64,000 nt of DNA from positions 1 to 64,000 of the forward strand of contig JAMOAW010000013.1 in assembly GCA_039908535.1 (NCBI GenBank), written 5' to 3'. Position 1 is the first letter of the stretch. Each line of letters begins with the position of its first letter. Origin of the DNA: JAMOAW01 sp039908535 (GTDB lineage: Bacteria > Pseudomonadota > Magnetococcia > Magnetococcales > JADFZT01). Below the pieces are notes generated by a model, which was not told the DNA's origin, made no database searches, and was given only the letters and a program-made list of their open reading frames with translations. This document shows positions 53,076 through 61,896 of the stretch, piece by piece. The position numbers were made by a program, and so were the translations under genes.

Positions 53076-53799
53076 CGCGTTGGTTTTGCGCCGTATTCCA
53101 TATCGGGACACCTCCTTTGTTGTCCATTTTTTCACCCGGGAGCATGGATTTTTAGCCGCCATGGCCAAAGGTGTGCGTGCCAACCGTCCAAACGGCCAAC
53201 GAGCGGCCTTGGCTGGTTTTCATACGCTGACCATTTATTATCGTTTACGTTCTCCCGATGCCTTAGCCACCCTCACCCACGCCGAGATCACCCACCCCCG
53301 TCACCATTTAAGCGGCCATGCGCTTGCCCTGGCCGCCGGCCAACTTTTTTTAGAGGTTGCCTACCGTTTTAGTCAACCCGGCGATCCTCTCCCAGAGGTT
53401 TTTGATCAACTGACTCTTTTTTTAAATGCCTTAGAGAACGGCCAAGACCCTGTGCAGATATCCGCGACGGGACTTGGATTGTTGCTCAGATCTTTAGGAT
53501 ATGGTTGGCGCATTGACCGTTGTGCGGGCTGCTCAAGACAAACCAATCTGATCTTTTTTTCTATCAAACGTGGCCAAGGGGTCTGTTCACCCTGTGGCAC
53601 GCCCTACGCCCCCCATCTCTACCCTCTCTCCCCTTCCCTTTGCCACGCCATGAACCACCTCCCCTGGCCACCACAAGAACATCTCTTAAATCAAGCAGAG
53701 ACCAGCCAACTTTACCGCATGGCCATGGCCTGTCTGACCTTACAAAGTGGGAGAACCATACAAACGGATGAAATTTTTCGAAGATTGGCGGGGATTTAA
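53056..53799 (+). CDS. recO: DNA repair protein RecO
   Basis: A 247-residue recombination mediator that helps load RecA with RecR. The N-terminal OB fold is ALVLRRIPYRDTSFVVHFF and EHGFLAAMAKGVR; a zinc-type CAGC...CSPC pair lies at about 163-187. TTG 53056 best fits RecO N-terminal length; the frame extends to 53008 within era. A short-spaced GAGG precedes it. Last gene of the cluster, followed at once by a hairpin repeat. Confidence 0.9.
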   Translation: MASLQDSALVLRRIPYRDTSFVVHFFTREHGFLAAMAKGVRANRPNGQRAALAGFHTLTIYYRLRSPDALATLTHAEITHPRHHLSGHALALAAGQLFLEVAYRFSQPGDPLPEVFDQLTLFLNALENGQDPVQISATGLGLLLRSLGYGWRIDRCAGCSRQTNLIFFSIKRGQGVCSPCGTPYAPHLYPLSPSLCHAMNHLPWPPQEHLLNQAETSQLYRMAMACLTLQSGRTIQTDEIFRRLAGI

Positions 53800-53987
53800 A
53801 AAAAGTGGGGGGAATATGGGGGCGGTTCTCCGCTCCCCAAGGTCTTAATTTTTATTTTCCGATACATGAACATCATGCCCTGCGGGCAAAAGAAAAATCA
53901 AATACAAAACCTTGGGGGATGAATCCCCCAAACCCCCTCTTTTTTTTAAAAATTAAAAAAAAAGGGGTCTGGGGGATTGCCCCCAGA
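53799..53987. repeat. Mosaic type A/type B hairpin repeat
   Basis: Starts with the end of one reverse type A copy (GGGGGCGGTTCTCCGCTCC, CCGATACATGAACA), runs straight into the beginning of another (GCCCTGCGGGC, GGGGGAT/ATCCCCC, T9), then ends with a type B module (AAGGGGTCTGGGGGATTGC and CCCCAG). The joints point to recombination between copies. Confidence 0.88.
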
Positions 53988-54311
53988 ATGATCTTAATAA
54001 CTTATTTTTTTAAAAATTTACACCTATGTCCAACAAAATCCAATTTTCCATGCCTAAAAAATAAAAATTGAGCAAACATCTGGATAAATAAATGGAAAAT
54101 CATTCATTGGCATACAATATCATACTTGACTATAAATACACAAACAAAAACAAATATTTACAATAAATTCATATTTTGTTTGACCCCACAAAAACGTTTT
54201 TAACGCTTGACCTGTTTTAGAAAATATATTATTTTAAAAGAAAATTGGATACATAGCACAAATTATTACACAAAATAAACAGCACAATTATTTGAAAAGG
54301 ATACATATCAA
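53988..54311. other. AT-rich gap upstream of the TPR gene
   Basis: No gene is supported. The A/T-rich composition resembles that upstream of the first gene in the window. It must contain the promoter of the TPR gene. Confidence 0.5.
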
Positions 54312-55538
54312 ATGATTCATTGGAAAGCCAAATATATTCCAAAAAATAAAGAACTTCACACGGAACAAAACGCTCGTACAGAAAAAAATAAAAAAAATCA
54401 AATCACCCCAGAATTAAAAAAATCAATCGAATTGGCCTGGAAGCTGTTAACAGATAAAAAATTTAATGATGCCAAAAAAGAGTTTAAAACCATCTTAGAA
54501 AAATTTCCAGACTCCTCCATGGCCCATATGGGATTGGGAAATGCCTATGCCGGTGGTGGAAAATATCACGAGGCTCAAGAAGCCTATGAAGAATCCTTAC
54601 GTCTCAAAAGTGATATGGCCCCTGCTTGGGTCATGTTGGGCAAAATTTATATCAAACAAGAAAAATTTGAAGATGCCCTGAAATGTTTGCAAAAAAGTCT
54701 TAAACTGCGACCAAACATGAGTCAAGTCTGGTTACTGATCTGTCAGCTCCTCCTAAAAATGGGACGAAGCGGTGAGGCCATCCAATTTCTTAAAGAATCT
54801 TTACAAAAGAATCCCCAATTTGAAGAATTACGACTCATTCTGGCAGGCATCTATGAACATAAGGGGGAGATCGATACAGCCTTTCAATATTGCAACGAAA
54901 TTATTACCCACGATCCAGAATTTTGGCATGCCCATTTTCACATCGCACGACTGCTGACCGCCAATGGCAATTACAATGAAGCATTGGAATCATGCAAAAA
55001 AGCCATCAAAATCAATCCAGATATTGAAAAACTACATCTCTTGATTGGACGCATTTATAACGAACTTGCCATGAATGACCTGGCTCTAAGAGCATTTTCC
55101 AAGGCCATTGAATTGGAACCCAATCGGGTACTGGCTAAAATTGGTATGGCTCGCGTCTATATAAAACAAGAAAATTGGCTCGAAGGCAGAAAAATTCTCG
55201 TGGAGTTAAGCAAGGGCAACCGCTATCTCAGCTTGGTCCACCTTCTTCTGGCGGAAATTTTTCTCAAACAAGAGATGTACAATGTTGCTTTAGATGAATA
55301 TAAGGCCGCCATCATTCATGGAGAAAAATTGGTGAATAAATTTCCAGAATTACTTGAAATAGAAAATAAATTTCCTCAAGTAGTCGGAAATGAACGTCAA
55401 ATCGCCGAAACCTTCTATAGCACATTCCAAAAAATTGCAACCGAGATCTCTTTTGATTCTGAGGTTAATAATAATTCCGACATAACCGAAATAGACGAAA
55501 ATATCGTCAACGATTTGGAGACACCAGTCGATCTTTAA
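54312..55538 (+). CDS. TPR protein, paralogue of the gene at 60561
   Basis: A 408-residue soluble protein of about nine TPR units from residue 40 to 340 (SSMAHMGLGNAYAGGGKYHEA, PAWVMLGKIYIKQEKFEDAL). It starts MIHWKAK and has an acidic tail. It aligns over its full length with the protein encoded at 60561-61814, which begins MVNWKAK. AAAGGA lies 10 nt before the ATG. TPRs mediate protein-protein contacts; no enzymatic domain is seen. Confidence 0.85.
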   Translation: MIHWKAKYIPKNKELHTEQNARTEKNKKNQITPELKKSIELAWKLLTDKKFNDAKKEFKTILEKFPDSSMAHMGLGNAYAGGGKYHEAQEAYEESLRLKSDMAPAWVMLGKIYIKQEKFEDALKCLQKSLKLRPNMSQVWLLICQLLLKMGRSGEAIQFLKESLQKNPQFEELRLILAGIYEHKGEIDTAFQYCNEIITHDPEFWHAHFHIARLLTANGNYNEALESCKKAIKINPDIEKLHLLIGRIYNELAMNDLALRAFSKAIELEPNRVLAKIGMARVYIKQENWLEGRKILVELSKGNRYLSLVHLLLAEIFLKQEMYNVALDEYKAAIIHGEKLVNKFPELLEIENKFPQVVGNERQIAETFYSTFQKIATEISFDSEVNNNSDITEIDENIVNDLETPVDL

Positions 55539-55610
55539 GCTCTCTGCCCCCCTCTACTGGGGATGGGTTGCAAAATGAATCCATAGCCAAAATGATCAAA
55601 GGAATCACAG

Positions 55611-56816
55611 ATGAAAACTCGTTTTATGTTTTTGTTTTTATTGGCCTATTTTGTCCTGACAAGTCAACTCACAGCTACTGAAATCGAAAATAAATTTCGC
55701 CATATCATGCAACTATCAGCCGAAGAAATCATTGATCCGCCTGGCATATTTGGATCACCAGGATTGGTCATCGGCTTGGTTTCTGAACAGGGAGAGGTTG
55801 TAGAAGGATTTGGATCGCGTTTTATTCTCCGACAGATCCGTCCAGACGAAAATACTTTTTTCGGTATTGGGTCAGTTACTAAAATATTTACTGGATTAAT
55901 GCTGGCTAACGCAGTGATAAATAATCAGCTAAATCTGAATGATCCAGTAAATTCCATTCTAGATATCAAAGCCAATGCACTTGACGGCGTCACGCTACAG
56001 CAACTCGTCACGCACTATTCTGGGTTGCCAAATTTTCCAGACAATATAAAACAATTCCGTGATTTAGATCATGATGGTCAAAATGACTCCATCCCGGCAA
56101 GCCCCGCCCGTAATTATTCCCAAGAGATGCTCCTTGATACTCTGAGCCAAAAAAATCAAAACCAAGCTCAGCCAGGTACAAAATATCAATATTCCAACCT
56201 GGGAATTGCCATTCTCGGCATGGCACTGGAAAAAAAACTCCATTTTTCTAATTTTAACGATATGCTGGATGCTCAAATTTTGCATCCCCTCAAAATGGTT
56301 CACACCTCCACCCATACATCGACGTTTGTGCAGGAGGCCAGGGCGCAAATGGCCAAAGGGTACATGCTCCTATACAGGCGTATCCATCCGGTTGATTTTT
56401 CGGAAATGGGTCTCTTGCGCAGTTCTGGAGAAATGATCACTACCGCCAAAGATATGCAAATTTTATTGCGATGCCTGACCGGTATTATCTCCTGCCCTCT
56501 ACGCGCCGCCGTTATTGAGGCCATGCGTCCGTTGGCACCAACTGACTATGACAATAAAATCGGATACGCCATTGATATCCATAAATCACGCGATGGAGGC
56601 ACTCTCTATTCAAAGGCTGGTATCACAACGGGCTATACCGCTATGGTCATGTGGAGACAAACCCCCAAGATCGGAATCGTTATCCTTGCCAACCGAGGAC
56701 ACTTGGAAAAATTGCGCCAAGCGAGTATCCAACTCTTTGAATTATTGACTGAACAATTAAATCCTGGACAAGCGACCCCTCGCACCTCCTCATCTGCTCC
56801 TGCCATCCCATTTTAA
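55611..56816 (+). CDS. Secreted serine beta-lactamase-like hydrolase
   Basis: A 401-residue protein with a Sec signal peptide (FMFLFLLAYFVLTSQLTA). It is of the class C beta-lactamase/DD-peptidase/esterase fold: nucleophile SVTK at about residue 87 (SxxK), YSN at about 194 and a KAG triad near 328 in place of KTG. A DLDHDGQND loop near residue 152 resembles a calcium-binding DxDxDG loop and is an unusual insertion. Function may be peptidase, esterase or D-amino-acid hydrolase. It ends exactly at a type A repeat. Confidence 0.85.
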   Translation: MKTRFMFLFLLAYFVLTSQLTATEIENKFRHIMQLSAEEIIDPPGIFGSPGLVIGLVSEQGEVVEGFGSRFILRQIRPDENTFFGIGSVTKIFTGLMLANAVINNQLNLNDPVNSILDIKANALDGVTLQQLVTHYSGLPNFPDNIKQFRDLDHDGQNDSIPASPARNYSQEMLLDTLSQKNQNQAQPGTKYQYSNLGIAILGMALEKKLHFSNFNDMLDAQILHPLKMVHTSTHTSTFVQEARAQMAKGYMLLYRRIHPVDFSEMGLLRSSGEMITTAKDMQILLRCLTGIISCPLRAAVIEAMRPLAPTDYDNKIGYAIDIHKSRDGGTLYSKAGITTGYTAMVMWRQTPKIGIVILANRGHLEKLRQASIQLFELLTEQLNPGQATPRTSSSAPAIPF

Positions 56817-56974
56817 TGTATCGGAAAAATAAAAATCAAGACCTTGGGGGGCGGAGAACCGCCCCCCAATCCCCCCCACCCTTCTTTTTTAATTTTTAAA
56901 AAAAAGAGGGGGTTTGGGGGATTCATCCCCCAAGGTTTTGTCTTTGACTTTTTGCCCGCAAGGCATCATGTTCC
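56817..56974. repeat. Type A hairpin repeat downstream of the hydrolase
   Basis: Forward full copy beginning TGTATCGGAAAAATAAAA one base after the hydrolase stop, with GGGGGGCGG-AGAA-CCGCC stem, A-run/T-run centre, GGGGGAT/ATCCCCC stem and GCCCGCAAGGC end. Nearly identical to the copy at 29439-29596. Confidence 0.92.
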
Positions 56975-57007
56975 GTTAATTAAAACTCAATAATTTATTG
57001 CTTTGGC

Positions 57008-57093
57008 GTAACCGTTCATCTATTAATAAAAAAAAGGGGTCTGGGGGATTGCCCCCAGGGTTTTGTTTTTGATTTTTTTATCTGAACGGTTAC
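57008..57093 (-). mobile_element. Short MITE-like type B element with 11-bp terminal inverted repeats
   Basis: GTAACCGTTCA at 57008-57018 and TGAACGGTTAC at 57083-57093 bound one type B module (GGGTCTGGGGG-ATTG-CCCCCAG, GGTTTTG). Compared with 62860-63019 in reverse, it lacks the second hairpin, so it is an internal deletion derivative. Homology to the other copy continues about 20 bp outside the left end. It ends 9 bp before the PPTase start codon. Confidence 0.6.
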
Positions 57094-57102
57094 AAAAAAA
57101 GA

Positions 57103-57870
57103 ATGCCAATGCCGGATGGATTAACTGCTGGAGGATATCGTCTACAGGTGGATCCCTCTGTGGATCTATGGCTAGAGAATTGTCAATCTCTCTTGGCAAG
57201 CCAGTCCCAAACCGATCTATGGCACCTCCTTGATGAGGACGAATGTACACGGTGGCGACGATTTCGTTCCCCATTCTTGCGCAATTTTTTTCTGGCCTCC
57301 CATGCGACTTTACGCTTGATATTAAGCCGCTATCTGCCCAATTCACCCGCTGGTTCCTTGCGTTTTTCCTATACAGACAAAGGGCGTCCCTTCCTTTCTG
57401 CGGAGCAAAATCCCCAGCATGTTGATTTTAATCTCTCTCACAGCGGGGAATGGATCGCGGTGGTTGTTGGGCGTGGTTGCCGGGTTGGCATTGATCTGGA
57501 GTTTATGGACGATAAGGAGGAGGAGATTCAATCTATCGCTGAACGTTTTTTTCATTCCGAAGAGATTCATCATCTCTCTTCGCTGACAAATAAACAGGCT
57601 GTTCTGCGGGATTTTTATCGTTTATGGACAGCCAGAGAAGCGTTGTACAAAGCCTACGGAAGCGGACTCCATGAGTTAAACGCAACGCAATCTTTTTTAC
57701 CCATTTTGGCATCTGGAAGAATGGATTGTTTTAAAAACGATGTCTGTTATCGTTTGGTTGAATTAAATGTGCTGCCAGGGTATGCAGGGTGGGTGGCTTT
57801 TGGGCCGGGGGAGAGGCACAAAAAATCAAGACCTTGGGGGATTGCATCCCCCAACCCCCCTGCTATTTGA
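57103..57870 (+). CDS. Sfp-type 4'-phosphopantetheinyl transferase
   Basis: A 255-residue enzyme that moves the phosphopantetheine arm from CoA to a carrier protein. Magnesium/CoA motifs are intact: RVGIDLEFMD at about 127-135 and FYRLWTAREALYKAYG at about 170-186, with FNLSHSGEW before them. ATG 57103 or 57109 may start it; no good ribosome site is seen because a TIR element lies directly upstream. The last 14-16 residues (SRPWGIASPNPPAI) and the stop are encoded by a type B repeat, so the native C terminus was probably displaced. No PKS, NRPS or fatty-acid synthase gene is nearby, so its carrier protein is unknown. Confidence 0.87.
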   Translation: MPMPDGLTAGGYRLQVDPSVDLWLENCQSLLASQSQTDLWHLLDEDECTRWRRFRSPFLRNFFLASHATLRLILSRYLPNSPAGSLRFSYTDKGRPFLSAEQNPQHVDFNLSHSGEWIAVVVGRGCRVGIDLEFMDDKEEEIQSIAERFFHSEEIHHLSSLTNKQAVLRDFYRLWTAREALYKAYGSGLHELNATQSFLPILASGRMDCFKNDVCYRLVELNVLPGYAGWVAFGPGERHKKSRPWGIASPNPPAI

Positions 57871-57942
57871 AGAAAGCAAAACCGAATTCAAAAGCAAAGT
57901 CAAAACCCTGGGGGCAATCCCCCAGACCCCTTTTTTTTTTAA
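57820..57942. repeat. Type B hairpin repeat forming the PPTase 3' end
   Basis: Forward copy: AAAAATCAAGACC, TTGGGGGAT/ATCCCCCAA stem, AGAAAGCAAAACCGAATTC spacer, CTGGGGG-CAAT-CCCCCAG stem and T10. No terminal GTAACCGTTCA is present. It lies between convergent genes and overlaps about 50 bp of the PPTase frame. Confidence 0.92.
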
Positions 57943-57979
57943 AATATTTAGCTTTTTATTCAACGGCAAGGATACATTT

Positions 57980-60304
57980 TTAGGGCAACCAAGACCACAC
58001 CTCTACCGTCAGAAAACGCACGACCGCACGAGAAAAGGCCTCTGCCACCAACATTTCCCGTCCCTGAATTTTTGCATAGCCGGTCATCCCGCTTTGCAAC
58101 AATTGCGCCTCATTGGAAATCACGCTGACCACCTCAATCACCTTGCCATAGTCGGTATCCTTGCTGCTGGGATAAATGACGGTAACTGTGCCGTAAAACG
58201 GACGGGTGGGGTAGCTCCAAACCTTAAGCAAGACGGGATAACCCATTTTTACCTCACCAAAATCCGACTCTGGCACATCGATCTTGATCTGAACTTGACG
58301 GGCATCCTCCACCATTGCAAAGAGATCTCCCTCTTTTAGATAGGTGTTTTCTAAATTTTTTAAGTTCATGGTGACCAAACGCCCATCAATGGGCATCCGC
58401 AATGCCGTCCTGTTTAAATCTTCATGATAATAGCGTAACTCCTCTTCCAGTCGCTTGCGCTCCAACTTAGCCGACTCGACAAGGTGGGGATTGATTTGCT
58501 CTTTGGTAGATTTTAATAAGGCCTCCTTCTCTAAAACCAACTGACTATTGATCTCCAAATTTTCCAGCACCTCTTGATATTTTTCCTCTGATGCCACCCC
58601 TTTGCCATAGAGTTTTTCAGTGCGTTCCAACTGCTTTTGACTATATTTGACATGCAAACGGGCGGTTTTAATCTGTTGCTGAATCAATTCTATATCGGCG
58701 GTTGAAGGGGTGGTCAACATTTTTTTTATCTCTTCATCCTGCATGGCAACAGACAATTGCGTTGTCTCCACATTTTTTTCCTGATGATATTTAACCATCT
58801 GGGCAAGGATGGTCCCCTGTTTAATCTGTTCACTGCCATCAAAATAGACCTTCTCAACGATGCCAGGAATATCGGCATAAATAGAACGTTGCGCGATGGG
58901 CAAGAGTTCGCAATTACCGCCTATCTCATACCGATAAGGCAAAAGCAAACACAGTAAAAACAGACAGAATAGAAGATACGAGATCCGCCGTTCTCCCATC
59001 TCCTTGGTGATTCCGCCATTGATTTTTTTTGCTACGGATGGGGGAGAGGGTGCAGAAAAGGGGGGGGGTGCAACAGCGAGAGGAGCACCTCGCGCCTTTT
59101 GCAACATCCTTTTTAAACGAAGAGAGATATAAAAAAATAGTAATAAAAATAAAAAAACACCGGTGCCGCTTAAATGTAGTTCAAGCCAACTTGATGTTAT
59201 AAATATGGCAAACCCAAACAATCCCAATAGATAAACAATGGAAGTCAACCCATAAAGGCGCAGCGCAAAGCTCTCGCCGCTATGACGGACAATCGCTACT
59301 GGTCGTTTTTTAAAACTATTAAAAAAAGCTCGCCAAGCGCGCATGCGCAGGTTAGGCATCTCCAAATATAACGCCAGAACTTGGTAACCATCCGCCCAAA
59401 ACAAAGGATTGGCTGCAAAAAAAAAGGATAAGGCCGAAAATGAGGTTAACATCACCGCAAAGGTGGGCAAGGCAGTGCCTGTGGTACGACTCATCCGCCA
59501 GAGGATGAGTCCAAAACAGAATGTCAACAGTCGGACCATTGAGGAGCTAAACACAATCGTCATTTGCGCCTTCTTTGGCAATTCACGAATGGGGTCCAGG
59601 TGAAATTTAAAACGTGGAATTAACCAATAAGCCATAAATATACCAAAACGTGATACCCTCACCCCATAAAATCTCGCCGTCACCGCTTTCCCTATTTGAC
59701 AAAATAGATCAATGGTAAAAAATGTAAAAATAAGATGCTGGGTCATGCTCAACCAGCCATGAATCTTGGCATAATCCTGTTTAAACTGGGATATATTAAA
59801 CAGCAGCGCGGTAAGTGCGAACAAAAAAAACAGCGGTGTAAGAACAATCAAGCCACGGAACGGCTTTAATACGACCAGTAGGGCATCCAAAAAAAGTTCT
59901 GGGCTGAATAGGGAGCGTGGGGGGGGAGTTGATGGCGTTTGCGATGCCTCCAAAGAGGATTGGGACGACTCCTGGCTGTCATGTGCCGTAGGGGTTGAGG
60001 GTAATAAAAAATCTCCCGCGCCCGCACCACTCACCGCCAACGCATCCTCCTCTTGTAACAATCCCCAATCATCAAGCATCTTTATAAATTGCTGCAGATC
60101 CTCTACGCTAAGCTCAATTTGAAACCGATCTTTAAATTGAGAGATTATTTTTATTTCTAAAACGTGGTCACGCAAAGAGGTAAGAAGAAAAAATTCTTGT
60201 GCTCCAAACTCATACACCTTCCCGTTATCGGGATCTCGCACATGAACGTCAACATCGCCCTCTTTTACAGGCAAAATAATTAAATTGTCTCGCAATCGTT
60301 TCAT
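57980..60304 (-). CDS. PqqD-like/pseudo-M50/HlyD membrane fusion protein
   Basis: A 774-residue inner-membrane protein. Residues 1-92 resemble a PqqD-type peptide-binding winged helix (GKVYEFGAQEFFLLTSLRD). A Pro/Ser linker follows. About 135-410 is a multi-helix region like the M50-type half of YydH-like proteins: the C-terminal site NPLFWADGYQVLALYLEMPN is kept, but the HExxH zinc site is replaced by QIGKA, so proteolysis is unlikely. From about 438 a helix and HlyD-type adaptor follow: barrel-sandwich half (IPGIVEKVYFDGSEQIKQG), coiled coil 510-640, second half (LRMPIDGRLVTMNL, GYPVLLKVWSYPTRPF). It could export a modified peptide or glycan across the envelope. No ABC transporter or outer-membrane channel gene is nearby. 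Confidence 0.8.
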   Translation of the reverse strand: MKRLRDNLIILPVKEGDVDVHVRDPDNGKVYEFGAQEFFLLTSLRDHVLEIKIISQFKDRFQIELSVEDLQQFIKMLDDWGLLQEEDALAVSGAGAGDFLLPSTPTAHDSQESSQSSLEASQTPSTPPPRSLFSPELFLDALLVVLKPFRGLIVLTPLFFLFALTALLFNISQFKQDYAKIHGWLSMTQHLIFTFFTIDLFCQIGKAVTARFYGVRVSRFGIFMAYWLIPRFKFHLDPIRELPKKAQMTIVFSSSMVRLLTFCFGLILWRMSRTTGTALPTFAVMLTSFSALSFFFAANPLFWADGYQVLALYLEMPNLRMRAWRAFFNSFKKRPVAIVRHSGESFALRLYGLTSIVYLLGLFGFAIFITSSWLELHLSGTGVFLFLLLFFYISLRLKRMLQKARGAPLAVAPPPFSAPSPPSVAKKINGGITKEMGERRISYLLFCLFLLCLLLPYRYEIGGNCELLPIAQRSIYADIPGIVEKVYFDGSEQIKQGTILAQMVKYHQEKNVETTQLSVAMQDEEIKKMLTTPSTADIELIQQQIKTARLHVKYSQKQLERTEKLYGKGVASEEKYQEVLENLEINSQLVLEKEALLKSTKEQINPHLVESAKLERKRLEEELRYYHEDLNRTALRMPIDGRLVTMNLKNLENTYLKEGDLFAMVEDARQVQIKIDVPESDFGEVKMGYPVLLKVWSYPTRPFYGTVTVIYPSSKDTDYGKVIEVVSVISNEAQLLQSGMTGYAKIQGREMLVAEAFSRAVVRFLTVEVWSWLP

Positions 60305-60349
60305 TTTTTCCCATAACCGTTCGACCGAACAAAATAAAAATAATAAAAA

Positions 60350-60557
60350 TAAAAAGGGGTCTGGGGGATTGCCCCCAGGGTTTTTCTGTTGATTTTGCTG
60401 TTGATTTTTCTGTTGATTTTGCTGTTGATTTTTCTGTTGATTTTTCTGTTGATTTTTCTGTTGCTTTTGACTTTGCTTTTGACTTTGCTTTTGAACTCGG
60501 TTTTGCTTCCTTCAAACAGCAGGGGGGTTGGGGGATGCAATCCCCCAAGGTCTTTTT
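60350..60557. repeat. Expanded type B hairpin repeat
   Basis: Reverse copy: GGGTCTGGGGG-ATTG-CCCCCAG, a spacer expanded by 12-bp tandem repeats, CTCGGTTTTGCTTCC, GCAGGGGGGTT and GGGGGAT-GCA-ATCCCCC. At about 208 bp it is the longest family member. The minus-strand TPR gene ends 3 bp away. A partial GTAACCGTTCA-like TAACCGTTCG lies at 60313. Confidence 0.9.
60386..60469. repeat. 12-bp tandem repeat array inside a type B element
   Basis: Seven units CTGTTGATTTT(T/G) begin at 60386, 60398, 60410, 60422, 60434, 60446 and 60458. Two related units (CTTTTGACTTTG) follow. Other type B copies have only two or three CAAAAG-like units here, so this is a slippage expansion. Confidence 0.93.
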
Positions 60558-60560
60558 CTT

Positions 60561-61814
60561 TTATACGAGAAGAGCCGTCGGAGTCCCCACCATATCATTC
60601 ATAAGTTTATCTTCTGTTTCGGTCAAATCGGTATTTTGATGAAGTTCTATTCCAAAAGTTTGTTCAAAATCGATCCGTTCAAATACATTCTGGAAAGCCT
60701 CTGCTATCTGACGATGGTTATCGGGCTCCAGGGAGGCTCTTTCTGCAATCAATTGTAGTTCGGGATGTTTCTCAACCAATTTCACCCCATGAATCAATGC
60801 CGCTTTAAATTCATCTATCGCAACCTTAAACAGCTCTTGTTTCAAAAAAATTTCCGCGAGCAATCGATGCACCAGGACAAGATAACGGTCCCCCTTGGTC
60901 AAAACCGCTAAAATTTTTCTAGCTTCGTTTAACTTATTTTTCTTGATATAAATACGAGCCATGCCAATTTTAGCAAGAATATTCTTAGGCTCGATCTCCA
61001 TGACCTTGATAAATTCATCTAGGGCCTTATCATACTCAGAGAGTTCGTTATAGATGCGTCCCATTAATAAATGCATTCTCGACACATCAGGATGGAGGAG
61101 AATCGCCTTTTTACAGGCAGACAAGGCAGATTTAAAATCCCCCTTTAATGAGAGCAGCCGAGCAATATAAAAATGGGCTTTCCAAAACTCTGGATCATGA
61201 ATAATAATCTCTTGGAGTTGTTGAAAAGCCCCCTCCGTCTCCCCCTGACGTTCAAGGATGCCAACCAAAATAAACCGCGCCTCACTGAATTGGGGATTTT
61301 GTACCAATGTTTCGTTTAGAAAAGCAATCGCCCTATTGATTTGATCCATTTTAAGATAGAGCTGACACATAAACAGCCGCACTTGGCTCATCTTCGGATT
61401 CACTTTAAGAGCCAGTTCGAATTGAATCATGGCCTCTTCAAGAAGATCCTGTTTTATATAGACCCGACCCAACATCACCAAGGCGATCGGCATATCACTT
61501 TTAATGTGCAGAGCGGCTTTATAATATTCCCGTGCCTCGTCATATTCTTTATTGGCGGCAAAGGCATTCCCCATCCCCACGAAAGCCATTGCGGATTGGG
61601 GAAACTTTTCCAAAATAAGCTCAAAGGCCTTTTTGGCCTCGTCGATACGCTTTTCGGTCAAATGTTTCCACGCCACTTCCATCGCGGCTTTTATGTTGGG
61701 TTGTCCTCCCCCCTGCGCCCCTCCACGGCCACCTTCCATCCCCTGACGTGCCCCCTCCCTCTTTTTATTTGGACCTTGATCTTCCGTGATGGCTTTGGCT
61801 TTCCAGTTAACCAT
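60561..61814 (-). CDS. TPR protein, paralogue of the gene at 54312
   Basis: A 417-residue soluble TPR protein, colinear with the protein at 54312-55538 (MxxWKAK start, matching LEKFP, YIKQ, MSQV, NPQF, HDPEFW, GRIYNEL, AKIGMAR and LLAEIFLKQE segments). It differs by a Gly/Gln-rich insert at about 20-40 (GGRGGAQGGGQ). No signal peptide. Its position beside the pseudo-M50/HlyD gene suggests it may act as an adaptor there; inference. Confidence 0.85.
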   Translation of the reverse strand: MVNWKAKAITEDQGPNKKREGARQGMEGGRGGAQGGGQPNIKAAMEVAWKHLTEKRIDEAKKAFELILEKFPQSAMAFVGMGNAFAANKEYDEAREYYKAALHIKSDMPIALVMLGRVYIKQDLLEEAMIQFELALKVNPKMSQVRLFMCQLYLKMDQINRAIAFLNETLVQNPQFSEARFILVGILERQGETEGAFQQLQEIIIHDPEFWKAHFYIARLLSLKGDFKSALSACKKAILLHPDVSRMHLLMGRIYNELSEYDKALDEFIKVMEIEPKNILAKIGMARIYIKKNKLNEARKILAVLTKGDRYLVLVHRLLAEIFLKQELFKVAIDEFKAALIHGVKLVEKHPELQLIAERASLEPDNHRQIAEAFQNVFERIDFEQTFGIELHQNTDLTETEDKLMNDMVGTPTALLV

Positions 61815-61896
61815 AATATGATAGCCTTTTAAAATTATATCTATTGATGCGCAAGTTACCCAACGAGATGATCATACACGACTTTTTTGAAATGTA

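Noticed and set aside
57767..58339. A 190-residue plus-strand frame from the PPTase end into the fusion gene
   Set aside because: It is made of repeat sequence and the antisense of the HlyD part.
60249..60604. Frames encoding KSTEKST-like and Leu/Ile-rich proteins around the 12-bp array
   Set aside because: They are translations of the tandem array and hairpins in alternative frames; no ribosome site, no family.
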